From contig CAIOTF010000015.1 of assembly GCA_903861125.1 (NCBI GenBank), positions 186,001 through 250,000 on the forward strand: a stretch of 64,000 nt of DNA, written 5' to 3'. The position numbers and the translations under genes are program-made. Shown piece after piece: positions 45,951 through 55,051 of this stretch. The DNA is from an uncultured Ignavibacteriota bacterium. Lineage in GTDB: Bacteria > Bacteroidota > Ignavibacteria > UBA10030 > UBA8401. The notes under the pieces were generated by a model. That model saw only the letters and a list, made by a program, of their open reading frames with translations. It did not search any database and was not told where the DNA came from. Each line of letters starts with the position of its first letter. Within the stretch, counting starts at the first letter, position 1.

Positions 45951-46133
45951 CTAATATTCAAATTCTCCCGGCATTACTATGGGAACGGAAAATATTTTTT
46001 TCTGTTAATATTCGTTCTTTATGTACGGAAAGAAGCGAAACACGCAGAATTACAAATATTTTTCTTCCGGAACGACATATTTTCACAACAATAGATTTTT
46101 ACATGCTTACCATATTACATCACAGGAGGTTAT

Positions 46134-47828
46134 ATGCGTAGACACATCTCTATTGCGTTATTTGTACTGCTTTGCTCAATAATTATTTCCAACGCTGCAA
46201 CCCGCAGAGTGCCGCAGGATTATTCCAAAATACAATTGGCGATCAATGCGGCGGCCAATGGTGACACTGTGGTGATCTCTGAAGGAACATATAAGGAGAA
46301 TCTTGTTCTTAACAAAAAGATCACACTTGCCGGTTTGTATCTCCTTGACAAAGATACATCGCACATTTCTAAAACGATCATCGACGGTAGCGCGCCGACA
46401 AATCCGGACAGTGGGTCCGTGATAGCCGTTGGATCAAGTACTGATTCGACAACAGTGATCACCGGATTAACGATCACCAAAGGGACCGGAACAAAACATG
46501 CGAATACTTTTTATGGCGTAAGTATTGTCACCGGAGGAGGTATTGACGTCAATTCCGGTGGAGCAACAATAAAAAATAATATCATCCGGGGAAACACTAT
46601 TATTATTTTCCCTCCATATACAGAAGCATATGGAGGCGGAATCAGTTTTCTGAATATAGATTGGCCGGTTCCCAACAAATATTCGATCATCGAATCGAAC
46701 CTCGTATCTGAGAACAATCTTGCGGGAGGAATAAATGCAGCAGGCGGTATCGAATTCTGGAGCGTGGATGGCAGAATCGTCAACAATACTATCCTGAAAA
46801 ACAACAGTTATTCAGTAGGAGGTGTTGAGGCAGGTAATACTGGGGGATATGGTCTCAAAACGGTAACCATTCAAGGTAATCTGATCCGCGAAAATATTGC
46901 CTCGGCTTTTGCAGGCGGTATCTCTATCTCCGGCAAAGGTTCCTCCGGAACTATAAATAATAATATGATCGTCAATAATAAGGCCAACCAAATAGGCGGA
47001 ATGTTTATTCACGATTCATGTTATGCTGTTATCGATGGTAATTATGTTTCCGGCAATATTGCTCTGAATGGAAATAACGGAGGGATTTATTTTGAGCGTA
47101 ACCAGAAATATTGCATTGTTCAAAACAACATTGTCAGGAATAATAACGGATGCGGCATTGGAACGAACATGAACTCGGTTGCCCTCATTATTAATAATAC
47201 AGTTGTAGGAAACAGCAGCTATGGAATCATTGCATATACCGGTTCATATGCATCGGCAATGAATAATATTGTGAGAGGCAATACAGGTGCTGCTTTTGCA
47301 GGTTCAATATATTCATCTTCATATTTCACCCTCGATCCACAGTTCGTCACAAATGATACGTTGTACCATCTTACAGATGTAAGTCAGTGTATCGGGAACG
47401 GCACCACATCGGCAGTGCTTGGGGGGTTAACATTAAATGCACCAGAGTGGGATTATTTTAATACACTGCGGCCGAGAGCAGCAGGAACAAAACCGGATAT
47501 CGGCGCGGTTGAACATGACCTGCCATCGGTGATCGGTTCGGTTATAAATATTGCAGATATGCCTGCATTATTCTGTCTTGAACAGAACTATCCCAACCCC
47601 TTCAATCCTTCAACCACAATTCGTTACGCTCTCCCCGCTTCAGCACAAGTGAAACTTATTGTGTATGATCTGATCGGAAGAGAGATTGCGATACTTGTGA
47701 ACGAAGAACAAACGGCAGGATGGAAAGAAGTGCAATGGAATGCCGGCAGCATCTCCAGCAGCATTTATTTTTACAAATTATTCGCCGGTAATTTTTCTGA
47801 TGCAAAAAAGATGTCGCTGATCCGATAA
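46134..47828 (+). CDS. Secreted beta-helix protein with T9SS tail
   Basis: 564 residues; GGAGG 4 nt before ATG 46134. Signal peptide (about 1-21). One right-handed beta-helix (about 23-475), opening with VPQDYSKIQLAINAAANGD and HISKTIIDGSAPT, the same N-terminal element found twice in the protein at 21927 and once in the sensor at 18266. T9SS tail about 488-564 (LEQNYPNPFNPSTT, VYDLIGREI). No catalytic site is evident. Single-unit paralog of the double beta-helix protein. Confidence 0.9.
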   Translation: MRRHISIALFVLLCSIIISNAATRRVPQDYSKIQLAINAAANGDTVVISEGTYKENLVLNKKITLAGLYLLDKDTSHISKTIIDGSAPTNPDSGSVIAVGSSTDSTTVITGLTITKGTGTKHANTFYGVSIVTGGGIDVNSGGATIKNNIIRGNTIIIFPPYTEAYGGGISFLNIDWPVPNKYSIIESNLVSENNLAGGINAAGGIEFWSVDGRIVNNTILKNNSYSVGGVEAGNTGGYGLKTVTIQGNLIRENIASAFAGGISISGKGSSGTINNNMIVNNKANQIGGMFIHDSCYAVIDGNYVSGNIALNGNNGGIYFERNQKYCIVQNNIVRNNNGCGIGTNMNSVALIINNTVVGNSSYGIIAYTGSYASAMNNIVRGNTGAAFAGSIYSSSYFTLDPQFVTNDTLYHLTDVSQCIGNGTTSAVLGGLTLNAPEWDYFNTLRPRAAGTKPDIGAVEHDLPSVIGSVINIADMPALFCLEQNYPNPFNPSTTIRYALPASAQVKLIVYDLIGREIAILVNEEQTAGWKEVQWNAGSISSSIYFYKLFAGNFSDAKKMSLIR

Positions 47829-47974
47829 TTCATGATGGAGAGGAACGGATTGCCGAAACAATCCATTTACCATTGTTGCTTCTCTTTGATGAATGTCGTT
47901 GAAACGATGCGGAGTGAAAACACACAAGTGGACATTCTGTTGCCTATGGCAGAATGGTGTTGTTTTTACTCCGC
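47829..47974 (+). ncRNA. 66-nt three-stem element copy 2 and its 5' flank
   Basis: The flank (AATTCATGATGGA, GGATTG/CAATCC hairpin) repeats that at 41750. The 66-nt element itself is 47909-47974: GCGGAGTGAAAAC / GTTTTTACTCCGC, ACAC/GTGT, CATTC/GAATG with the same one-sided AAGTGGA loop and TGCCTATGGC apex as copy 1. Confidence 0.6.
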
Positions 47975-48350
47975 GCTTCATTGTTGCAATGAATATTTTT
48001 CCATATGAAGAGGTGTGCACTGTTCTCTTGATGGTGCATTGCCTATGTTGTTTTTTTTAGTCACTCCTTGTGCAAATCTGTTTTTGTCCGCTTTACCGAT
48101 CACCCAAATAGGTAATTCAAAATCAATACAAGATAGTTTTATCCTTTATTTCAATTTCCTTAACATTTTAACACAAAATTCTAGGAAGATATAACGGTAT
48201 GCATTGCGCTTTTCCGTGAAAATGCAAAATGAGTAGTTCTACTCATAGCATTTTTATTAATCTCTTTTGTATTTGCCATATCCTTGTTCTCCGTAAAATG
48301 ATAACGGATTCCATAATAATTGTTTTGAAGTAATAGTTTTTACACGCGTA
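47975..48350. promoter_or_regulatory. Intergenic region with the 18-bp palindrome, copy 2
   Basis: ATGAGTAG-TT-CTACTCAT at 48229-48246 is identical to the site at 35725. The rest is AT-rich without a credible ORF. Whatever gene this operator controlled may be lost: the next coding trace is only a T9SS-tail fragment. Confidence 0.45.
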
Positions 48351-48582
48351 AATCTTGCTTTCTGTGATCTGCTTGAGAGAGAAATCGCAACATTCGTCAA
48401 CGAAGAACAATCGGCCGGATGGAAGGAATTACAGTGGAACGCCCGCTCCGAAGTCCCAAAGGGCCGTGGAATCCTTTGGACCAGACAAACGGCGGGCAGG
48501 CGTCGGCGTTCAGTTCGGGAATTTATTTTTACAAACTGCAGGCGGACAGTTCCAAGAAACGAAGCGGATGTTATTGGTTAAA
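48351..48582 (+). pseudogene. Orphan T9SS-tail fragment interrupted by a repeat
   Basis: The frame from 48351 reads RVNLAFCDLLEREIATFVNE, then EEQSAGWKELQWNA, i.e. the second half of a T9SS tail without its NYPNPFNP start or any gene body. It is interrupted by about 66 bp of repeat (48440-48505). After the repeat the tail resumes in another frame (SGIYFYKLQAD) and shifts again before ETKRMLLVK. Two frame changes and no start mark it as dead. Confidence 0.8.
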
Positions 48583-48666
48583 TAAAGAAATAATGTTTCA
48601 CGGAATTCCACTTTATCGTTGTATTTCAAAACAGAGCGTGATCACAATAATTATGAGGAGATTCAT

Positions 48667-51228
48667 ATGAATATCTGTATCCGCATCATACTGCTTTATT
48701 TGATTTTCACTTTCGGTTTTTCGGAGATTACCCTTTCACAGAAGAATCGTTTCAAAGACTCAACGCGTTTCGTTCCCCACGAAAGAATTCTGGAGGACTA
48801 TAAATTAATGCCCGACAAAATAAACACGCTCCGGAAAGTAAATAATTATCGGTCGACAGACTGGCGGAAGGTCATCGATACGTTGTGGGGCCCGGGTCTG
48901 CCGACAGCGGAGAAACTGCGGATATTCGATGCATTTTGGGATACCACTAACCAGCAATTCGGCGGTTTCCCGAACCTGGCTGTTAATTGGGATTCCATGC
49001 GCACTCGCTACCGGCCCGAAGTAGAAGCCGGTGTGAGCAAAGGAAGATTCTACGCAATAATGACTCAGTTGTCGATGGCTCTGCAGGAAATGCATACGAA
49101 CGTTCGTGATACGGAAATTGACAATACATTTTTTTCTAATAATAATATCGGATACTGGAAAAGAAGTAAATACTGGCCGATTCCAGGAGTACCTCTTACT
49201 ACCGCCGGCGGTTGGGAAATAACCTCTACCGGATTTGGAGTCTCACCCCTGCCGGATAGTTCGCTACTGGTTTACCGTGCTGTACCGAATAATCCTTTGG
49301 GTATCAAAGCCGGTGACATTGTTCTGGGCTATGAAGGAAAGCGATGGACTCGTATTCTTGATGAACTCGATTCAATTCAGATGCCATGGTTTTTCCCGCT
49401 GATCGGCACCCATCCTGAGAGTTTCAAATATTCAAAGATGAATGCTGCGTCATTGAATTGGTTTCTTTTCGACACCATCGATGTCATCCAACAATCTACC
49501 GGAAAAACTCTTCATCTTTCAACGCAGCCGCTGGCCGATGCACTGCCCGGATGGGATACGCTGTATTGTACGGACCAACTGCTGGTCCCGGGCGTACCGA
49601 TGCCGAACGTTTGGAATAATAATTTCCTATCGTGGGGAATTATTGAAGGCACATCAATCGGCTATATCTATGTTTATAATTGGTCTTCATCCATCATACC
49701 GTATAAGTTTGCCGAGGCAGTTAGAGATCTAAAAAATAAAACAACAGGAATCATCATAGACTTTCGGTTCGTAATGGGCGGTTATCCGAATTATGCGAAT
49801 ATTGGATTTTCAGAACTCTTTAATGAAGATATTGATAAGTACTATGAACTTGTCCACCGTTCAAGTCTATCGGATCATTTTTTATTTACTCATCAATCAA
49901 TCGCTTCTTCTTCAGCTGTTTCAGGTATGGGTAGATTTACACCCGGAAATTGGATATACGATCATCCAATCGCTGTGTTGACCGGACCAGCCTGTTTAAG
50001 TGCGGGTGATTATAATGCATTCCGGATGAGATTTCATCCGATGGCGCGCTCGTTCGGCAAACGCACAAATGCTGCATTTGTTGATGGTGAAGCTTCAGAG
50101 GGAAAACTTGTGAAAGATTCATGGGAGTATGCAATCTCGAAAGGGGGTGTGTATTCAAATTATAACAACGAAGGATATTTGATACACAAAGGTTTTCCTG
50201 TCGATGAAGAGGTATGGCTGACACAAGCAGGAGTCGTAAAAGGAGAAGATGATGTGGTAAAGAAGGCAAAAGAATGGATCACGACCTTAACGTATGCTAA
50301 TAGCGCTTTGGCCGATCGTCCTTTTGTCCGTCCAGGAGTTGATACTGTCTCTATGAAAACGATCCTCTTCAATCGGCTTAACCACCAAAGCAAAATAAGT
50401 GCAATTCTCACCGACACAAGCGGGGCTATCCGTGACAGCGCAATCCTCTTTAATGATGGATTGCATGGTGATGGGAACGCCGGCGACAGCGTGTGGGGAT
50501 GCCGATTTCTTGCACCTGCGGATGAAAACATGTTTGCGGTGACCATTCGTACAGATGATATTACAAACGGTACATACCGCCAGATACCCAATGTTCGGCT
50601 CTTCACCACTGCCGGCCCGTTAAAACTGGATAGTTTAGCGAAAAGAAAATTATCAAGTTCATACTTAATAACGCCATATATAAGAAACAAAGGAAAACAA
50701 TTATCTGTAAGAGGTGCAACCGTTAATCTAAAAAGTAATGACCCGTGGGTTGTTTCAATTACTCAGTCAACACCAACACTTCCCGTTCTTGCTCCGGATT
50801 CTGCACGACCGACTGACGGATCATTTTCAGTAAAATTCGATGCGGCGACATTTTTGGGATATTTCAATTTCATAGCTGATATAAGCATAGATGGGTTCAC
50901 GTATTGGTCTGACTCTACGAAACTCGTGCTGACCGGTGTGGAAGAAAATATAACCTTCATTCCAACAGTGTACAGTTTGGAACAGAATTATCCCAACCCT
51001 TTCAATCCTTCAACAACAATTCGCTATGCACTCCCCTCTTCCGCTAATGTGAAACTAAGCGTGTACGATTTGCTCGGCCGAGAAATCGCAACCCTCGTAA
51101 ACGAGGAACAATCAGCCGGATGGAAGGAAGTGCAGTGGAATGGATCGAATGTTTCATCGGGAATTTATTTTTACAAACTGCAGGCGGAAGGTTTTGCTGA
51201 GGTAAAGAAATTAATGCTGCTGAAATAA
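48667..51228 (+). CDS. Secreted S41-family (C-terminal processing) peptidase with T9SS tail
   Basis: 853 residues from ATG 48667 (GAGGAG 7 nt upstream). Signal peptide (about 1-25). A helical N-terminal region with LSMALQEMHTNVRDTEI, a PDZ-like segment (about 205-245, NPLGIKAGDIVLGYEGK) and the S41 core (about 320-510: IGYIYVYNW, TTGIIIDFRFVMGG, LTGPACLSAGDY). Ser445 in LSAGDY is at the position of the family nucleophile. Then an Ig-like or CARDB-like beta region and a T9SS tail (about 775-853). S41 enzymes cleave unstructured or tagged proteins; a surface protease is expected here. The end of the gene and its 3' flank nearly duplicate those of the gene at 42204. Confidence 0.87.
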   Translation: MNICIRIILLYLIFTFGFSEITLSQKNRFKDSTRFVPHERILEDYKLMPDKINTLRKVNNYRSTDWRKVIDTLWGPGLPTAEKLRIFDAFWDTTNQQFGGFPNLAVNWDSMRTRYRPEVEAGVSKGRFYAIMTQLSMALQEMHTNVRDTEIDNTFFSNNNIGYWKRSKYWPIPGVPLTTAGGWEITSTGFGVSPLPDSSLLVYRAVPNNPLGIKAGDIVLGYEGKRWTRILDELDSIQMPWFFPLIGTHPESFKYSKMNAASLNWFLFDTIDVIQQSTGKTLHLSTQPLADALPGWDTLYCTDQLLVPGVPMPNVWNNNFLSWGIIEGTSIGYIYVYNWSSSIIPYKFAEAVRDLKNKTTGIIIDFRFVMGGYPNYANIGFSELFNEDIDKYYELVHRSSLSDHFLFTHQSIASSSAVSGMGRFTPGNWIYDHPIAVLTGPACLSAGDYNAFRMRFHPMARSFGKRTNAAFVDGEASEGKLVKDSWEYAISKGGVYSNYNNEGYLIHKGFPVDEEVWLTQAGVVKGEDDVVKKAKEWITTLTYANSALADRPFVRPGVDTVSMKTILFNRLNHQSKISAILTDTSGAIRDSAILFNDGLHGDGNAGDSVWGCRFLAPADENMFAVTIRTDDITNGTYRQIPNVRLFTTAGPLKLDSLAKRKLSSSYLITPYIRNKGKQLSVRGATVNLKSNDPWVVSITQSTPTLPVLAPDSARPTDGSFSVKFDAATFLGYFNFIADISIDGFTYWSDSTKLVLTGVEENITFIPTVYSLEQNYPNPFNPSTTIRYALPSSANVKLSVYDLLGREIATLVNEEQSAGWKEVQWNGSNVSSGIYFYKLQAEGFAEVKKLMLLK

Positions 51229-51234
51229 AAAATG

Positions 51235-51275
51235 TAGGGACGGATGGAAATCCGTCCCTACGGCATAGACTTTCG
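51235..51275 (+). other. Two-hairpin 3' element, copy 2
   Basis: TAGGGACGGA (51235-51244) / TCCGTCCCTA (51251-51260), then a weaker GAC-TTTC-GTC hairpin. Duplicate of 44955-44999. Confidence 0.6.
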
Positions 51276-51381
51276 TCCGCGTCAACAATATTGAAAACAC
51301 CTTTTATGCGCGGCGGTGATTTCTTTTTTTTATCAATTACACTACAAACAATAGTATGAACCAACATAAAGGAATAAGGAT

Positions 51382-52155
51382 ATGAAAAAGTCGGTATGTA
51401 TTTCATGTATCATTATTGCTTTTGCTTTTTCAGCAGTGCCTATAATTTCTGCTGTTGCACAAGAACAGATGCAGGATGTTGTCTATCTGAAGAACGGGAG
51501 CATTATTCGGGGAATGATCATTGAACAAATTCCGTTCAAGTCTATTAAGATCAAAATGGTTGATAATAGTTTATTTGTCTTTCAAATGGATGAAATTGAA
51601 CGGATGACCAAAGAACCATTGCTCACCCCGGCATCTTCAACCTCAGTATCGGTGAATACATCGAACAATATGGTGATTGGCACCAATCCTATGGGGGCCA
51701 TTCTTGGCGGTATATCGTGGATCTCTTTCGAAAAATACATCAACAATAATCTCACATATCAGATCAGAGCAGATCTTTGGCGCTATAATGAATCCGAAAA
51801 TGATCGAGGCTATTTGTATGAAGAGAAGCAGACTGGTTTTGGTTTCGGCGGATCAGTAAGAGGATATGTGGCAAGTTACCAGCCTTATAGCGGATTATTC
51901 GGGGCTATCGGTCTTGATGTAGTGAATACCAGTTGGGACTGGCAAGAACGCGTTACAAGCTATTCATTTACCGTTTCTGGCAATGGAAAAACGACGACAG
52001 TTGTGTTTTCTGCTCAGTTTGGGTATGCACTTGCAATTTCGAATGTTCGCATTGAACCTTCTGTTGTAACCGGAAACTTTATCCTTCGTGAAAAAGGTGC
52101 CGGTGTTGCCGGAGTATTTGTTGCTCCCTCAGTACAGATTGGAATATTGTTTTAA
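51382..52155 (+). CDS. Predicted outer-membrane protein with small N-terminal SH3-like domain
   Basis: 257 residues; AAGGA/AAGGAT precedes ATG 51382. Signal peptide (about 1-28). A short beta domain (about 33-75, VVYLKNGSIIRGMIIEQIP, FVFQMDEIERMTKE) that is common in Bacteroidota envelope proteins, then a transmembrane-strand region (about 100-257) ending in VAPSVQIGILF with a terminal Phe, as in beta-barrel proteins. No enzymatic motif. Function unknown. Confidence 0.72.
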   Translation: MKKSVCISCIIIAFAFSAVPIISAVAQEQMQDVVYLKNGSIIRGMIIEQIPFKSIKIKMVDNSLFVFQMDEIERMTKEPLLTPASSTSVSVNTSNNMVIGTNPMGAILGGISWISFEKYINNNLTYQIRADLWRYNESENDRGYLYEEKQTGFGFGGSVRGYVASYQPYSGLFGAIGLDVVNTSWDWQERVTSYSFTVSGNGKTTTVVFSAQFGYALAISNVRIEPSVVTGNFILREKGAGVAGVFVAPSVQIGILF

Positions 52156-52252
52156 ATAAAATACTGTTCGTCGGATCTCATCGGCCCCATACGTTTCAGT
52201 GGAAGATCCTTGCAGCAAATTGAGGAGAATTATTTTTAGGAGATAATAAATA

Positions 52253-53197
52253 ATGAAGGTCAAACAATCTCTCACGTACATTTTCGGTCCGGTCCTGATA
52301 CTTTCAACAATCGGAATGACCGTATTCAGTCTACTGCGGCTTCCCGGGGGCCATCTTTCAACCTCAGCAAGGATCATAATATATTTGATCACCGTTTCAT
52401 CTATTTCTGCCTCGCTCTGGCTTTCAAATCAGAAATCGGAAAATAAATTCATCACCTCTATATGTTTTCTCATGTTCTGGATCGGCGCAGCAGGAACGGT
52501 TGCCGTAATATCGATACTTTTTTGGGCGCATTCCTGGCTGGCCCTTAAGGATACGACAGTGCAATTTCTATTAAAGTATTCACTTCCCTTCCTTATTGCG
52601 GCAGCAGCGGCAGCTGCCGGCATCCGGCGGTATAAAAATAGTTCGTTGATTAAACTCCGTTCCGGCTTCGGATCGGCTGCTGTAATTATTTTGATCGGTA
52701 TGTTTTTCGTTGACCTCAGCTGGTTAATGTACCGCAACAAACCGGTCGATGCGCTGGCACTTAATCAGGAAGCACCGGAATTTTCTTCAACACTTCGTTC
52801 CGGTCAGACATTCTCATTAAAAGATCAGCGCGGCAAAGTGGTCGTACTCGATTTTTGGGCAACGTGGTGCGGCCCCTGCATCTCCGCACTCCCCAACGTG
52901 CAGAAAGTCTATGAAAAATATCAGAATACGGCGGATGTGACTATTATTGCCGTGAACTGCTGGGAACATTGCCCGGAGAACGAACGACGTCAGCGAATCG
53001 ATTCCATGGCGAATGAACTCAAACTAACTCTCCCTATTCTCCTGGCCGATGACGCTGTCGCGCGCCTTTACCGGGTTCAAGGGATTCCCATGCAATTTTA
53101 CATCGACAAATCCGGCATCATCCGGCACACTATCATTGGCTTTTCGAGCGACAGTATGACCGAAGAAATGTCGGCGGAAATTGAAAAACTGCGCTGA
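52253..53197 (+). CDS. Membrane-anchored TlpA-family thiol-disulfide protein
   Basis: 314 residues from ATG 52253 (AGGAG about 10 nt upstream). Five predicted membrane helices in the N-terminal half (about 8-170), then a TlpA/thioredoxin domain (about 178-314): LNQEAPEFSST, VLDFWATWCGPC (Cys206, Cys209), INVCWEHCPE-like segment NCWEHCPENERR and cis-Pro GIPMQFYIDKSG. The polytopic N-terminal half is unusual for TlpA; it could feed electrons to the thioredoxin domain or just anchor it. Next gene starts 36 bp downstream, so cotranscription is likely. Confidence 0.88.
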   Translation: MKVKQSLTYIFGPVLILSTIGMTVFSLLRLPGGHLSTSARIIIYLITVSSISASLWLSNQKSENKFITSICFLMFWIGAAGTVAVISILFWAHSWLALKDTTVQFLLKYSLPFLIAAAAAAAGIRRYKNSSLIKLRSGFGSAAVIILIGMFFVDLSWLMYRNKPVDALALNQEAPEFSSTLRSGQTFSLKDQRGKVVVLDFWATWCGPCISALPNVQKVYEKYQNTADVTIIAVNCWEHCPENERRQRIDSMANELKLTLPILLADDAVARLYRVQGIPMQFYIDKSGIIRHTIIGFSSDSMTEEMSAEIEKLR

Positions 53198-53232
53198 GCA
53201 ATAAATCTCAATAAGCGGAAAGGTCATAGTTC

Positions 53233-54723
53233 ATGGCAAATTTCAAACAGATACGGAGAACTGCCGAGAATATTATCATTTTTCTCTCGCTGGGAATGTA
53301 CGGCACCGGCGGCGGAGGAGGAGGTTGTTCGGATGGAGAAGAAAATTTCAACGACCGCATCAATTATCCTCCTATTGCACCGAGCAATCCCGTGCCGTTG
53401 AACGGCGCTGCCGGTATTTCAACCTCACCCACAATGAACTGGTCCTGCTCGGATAACAACAATGACCTGTTGACCTATGACCTGTTTTTTGATACCGTTA
53501 AACCACCGGCTATAAAAATTGCAACAATAAAGAATACAGTGATACTTTCTCCGCCTCTCATTAAGAATACAATCTATTATTGGAAGGTCAATGCATTCGA
53601 TGCAGAGGATACAACCGCAGGACCTGTTTGGAATTTTACTACCGGCAATGCGGACAATAATCCCCCGGGTATTCCGTACAATCCCGTTCCGGTAAATGCC
53701 GCGACCGGAACCGCTACCATACTTACACTGCACTGGAGTTGTTCCGAACCTGATGGTGAGGCACTTATATATGACGTGTTCTTCGGTATCAGCAATCCGC
53801 CTACTGTTCAAGTTTCATTCAGTCAAACGGCAGCATCTTTATACCGTTCCATGCTCTCGCCCGGCACAACGTATTATTGGAAAGTTAAAGCAATCGACAG
53901 CAAGGGTGCAGTTGTCATCGGTCCGGTCTGGTCATTCACAACAGACACCGGACCAATATCCCCCGTTATGCTCCCGGTCGCCGGAGGTTCATTCTCCGCG
54001 CCGGCTCAGGTAACTATTAGTAGTTTCACAATAGACAAATATGAAGTAACGTACGAGTTATGGTCCGATGTGAGATCATGGGCATTAACGCACGGCTATA
54101 CCGATTTGACGGCAGGAGAGAACGGACGTCAACCGAACGGCACAAACAATCCGGTGATGAATGTGAATTGGTACGATGCCGTGAAATGGTGCAACGCGCG
54201 GTCAGAACGGGAAGGACTCACTCCGGTGTACGGCATTAAATATACGCAGGACTCGATCTATCGGAACGGAGAGATCGATATAAATATTGAAGATGTCAAA
54301 TGGAGTGTAAACGGTTATCGTCTGCCGACAGAAGCCGAATGGGAATTTGCAGCACGCGGAGGCACCCTCGGTCACGGTTATTCGTACAGCGGCAGCAACA
54401 GTATCGGCGGCGTTGCTTGGTATTCCTTAAATTCCGGCGACAGTACACATTCCGTCGCGAAAAAATCTCCCAACGAACTTGGCGTGCACGATATGAGCGG
54501 TAATGCATTTGAATGGTGCTGGGATTGGTATGACTCGCTGGGATATAAATATTACGGAACTACCGATCCTAAGGGACCTTCAAATACCGGTTATTACCGG
54601 ATTGTGCGCGGCGGATCGTACAATAGTTTTTCCTACGATTGTCTCGTTTCAAAACGGACCTGCTTTATTCCGAAAGAGCGCTACGCATACTACGGAGTCG
54701 GTTTTCGCTGTGTCCGTAAATAA
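53233..54723 (+). CDS. FN3-FN3-FGE-sulfatase-like lipoprotein
   Basis: 496 residues from ATG 53233. Hydrophobic start, then an unusual glycine run ending GGGGGGC (Cys about 32), possibly a lipid-attachment Cys although no Leu lipobox precedes it. Two fibronectin-III-like repeats (about 50-135 and 140-230; both have SNPVPL/YNPVPVN starts and TTYYWKV ends). C-terminal FGE-sulfatase/SUMF1 domain (about 240-496): MNVNWYDAVKWCNA, RLPTEAEWEFAARGG, DMSGNAFEWCWDWY, RGGSY, GFRC. In true formylglycine-generating enzymes a closely spaced Cys pair binds copper; here the candidate cysteines (DCLVSKRTC) are spaced differently, so a binding rather than catalytic role is likely. Confidence 0.85.
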   Translation: MANFKQIRRTAENIIIFLSLGMYGTGGGGGGCSDGEENFNDRINYPPIAPSNPVPLNGAAGISTSPTMNWSCSDNNNDLLTYDLFFDTVKPPAIKIATIKNTVILSPPLIKNTIYYWKVNAFDAEDTTAGPVWNFTTGNADNNPPGIPYNPVPVNAATGTATILTLHWSCSEPDGEALIYDVFFGISNPPTVQVSFSQTAASLYRSMLSPGTTYYWKVKAIDSKGAVVIGPVWSFTTDTGPISPVMLPVAGGSFSAPAQVTISSFTIDKYEVTYELWSDVRSWALTHGYTDLTAGENGRQPNGTNNPVMNVNWYDAVKWCNARSEREGLTPVYGIKYTQDSIYRNGEIDINIEDVKWSVNGYRLPTEAEWEFAARGGTLGHGYSYSGSNSIGGVAWYSLNSGDSTHSVAKKSPNELGVHDMSGNAFEWCWDWYDSLGYKYYGTTDPKGPSNTGYYRIVRGGSYNSFSYDCLVSKRTCFIPKERYAYYGVGFRCVRK

Positions 54724-54899
54724 TCTTGGAGATTCCTGTTCTATTCAAGTCCCGATGGCCCGATATTCGACATTCCAGGAGCAGAATTTTTTGTCGGGAC
54801 GCGTCGACGATTGAACAGGAAACCGGAATTAGTAATTTGTATCACAGTTGTCCAAAATACATGCGGTTTACAATAATCAATGTTAGTAAAAACTAACGC

Positions 54900-54970
54900 T
54901 TGATTACGTACTGTTTTCCAAGTACGTTTGTTACGGCATTACTGCGTACTGCTCCGGCTTTTGCCGTAAA
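54900..54970 (+). promoter_or_regulatory. Promoter and degenerate leader element, copy E
   Basis: TTG (54900-54902), 20-bp spacer, TACGTTTG (54923-54930). The leader keeps only hairpin 1 (CGGC-TTTT-GCCG, 54955-54966) and can alternatively form TTACGGCA/TGCCGTAA (54931-54938 with 54962-54969). The rest of the element is absent. Upstream 54724-54899 shows nothing recognised. Confidence 0.6.
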
Positions 54971-55051
54971 AATCACAGTAACTTTTGGTGCCTGCAGGGC
55001 TGATCTTTTCATCTCATCATACCATCACATAATAAACCCAATGGAAATTTT

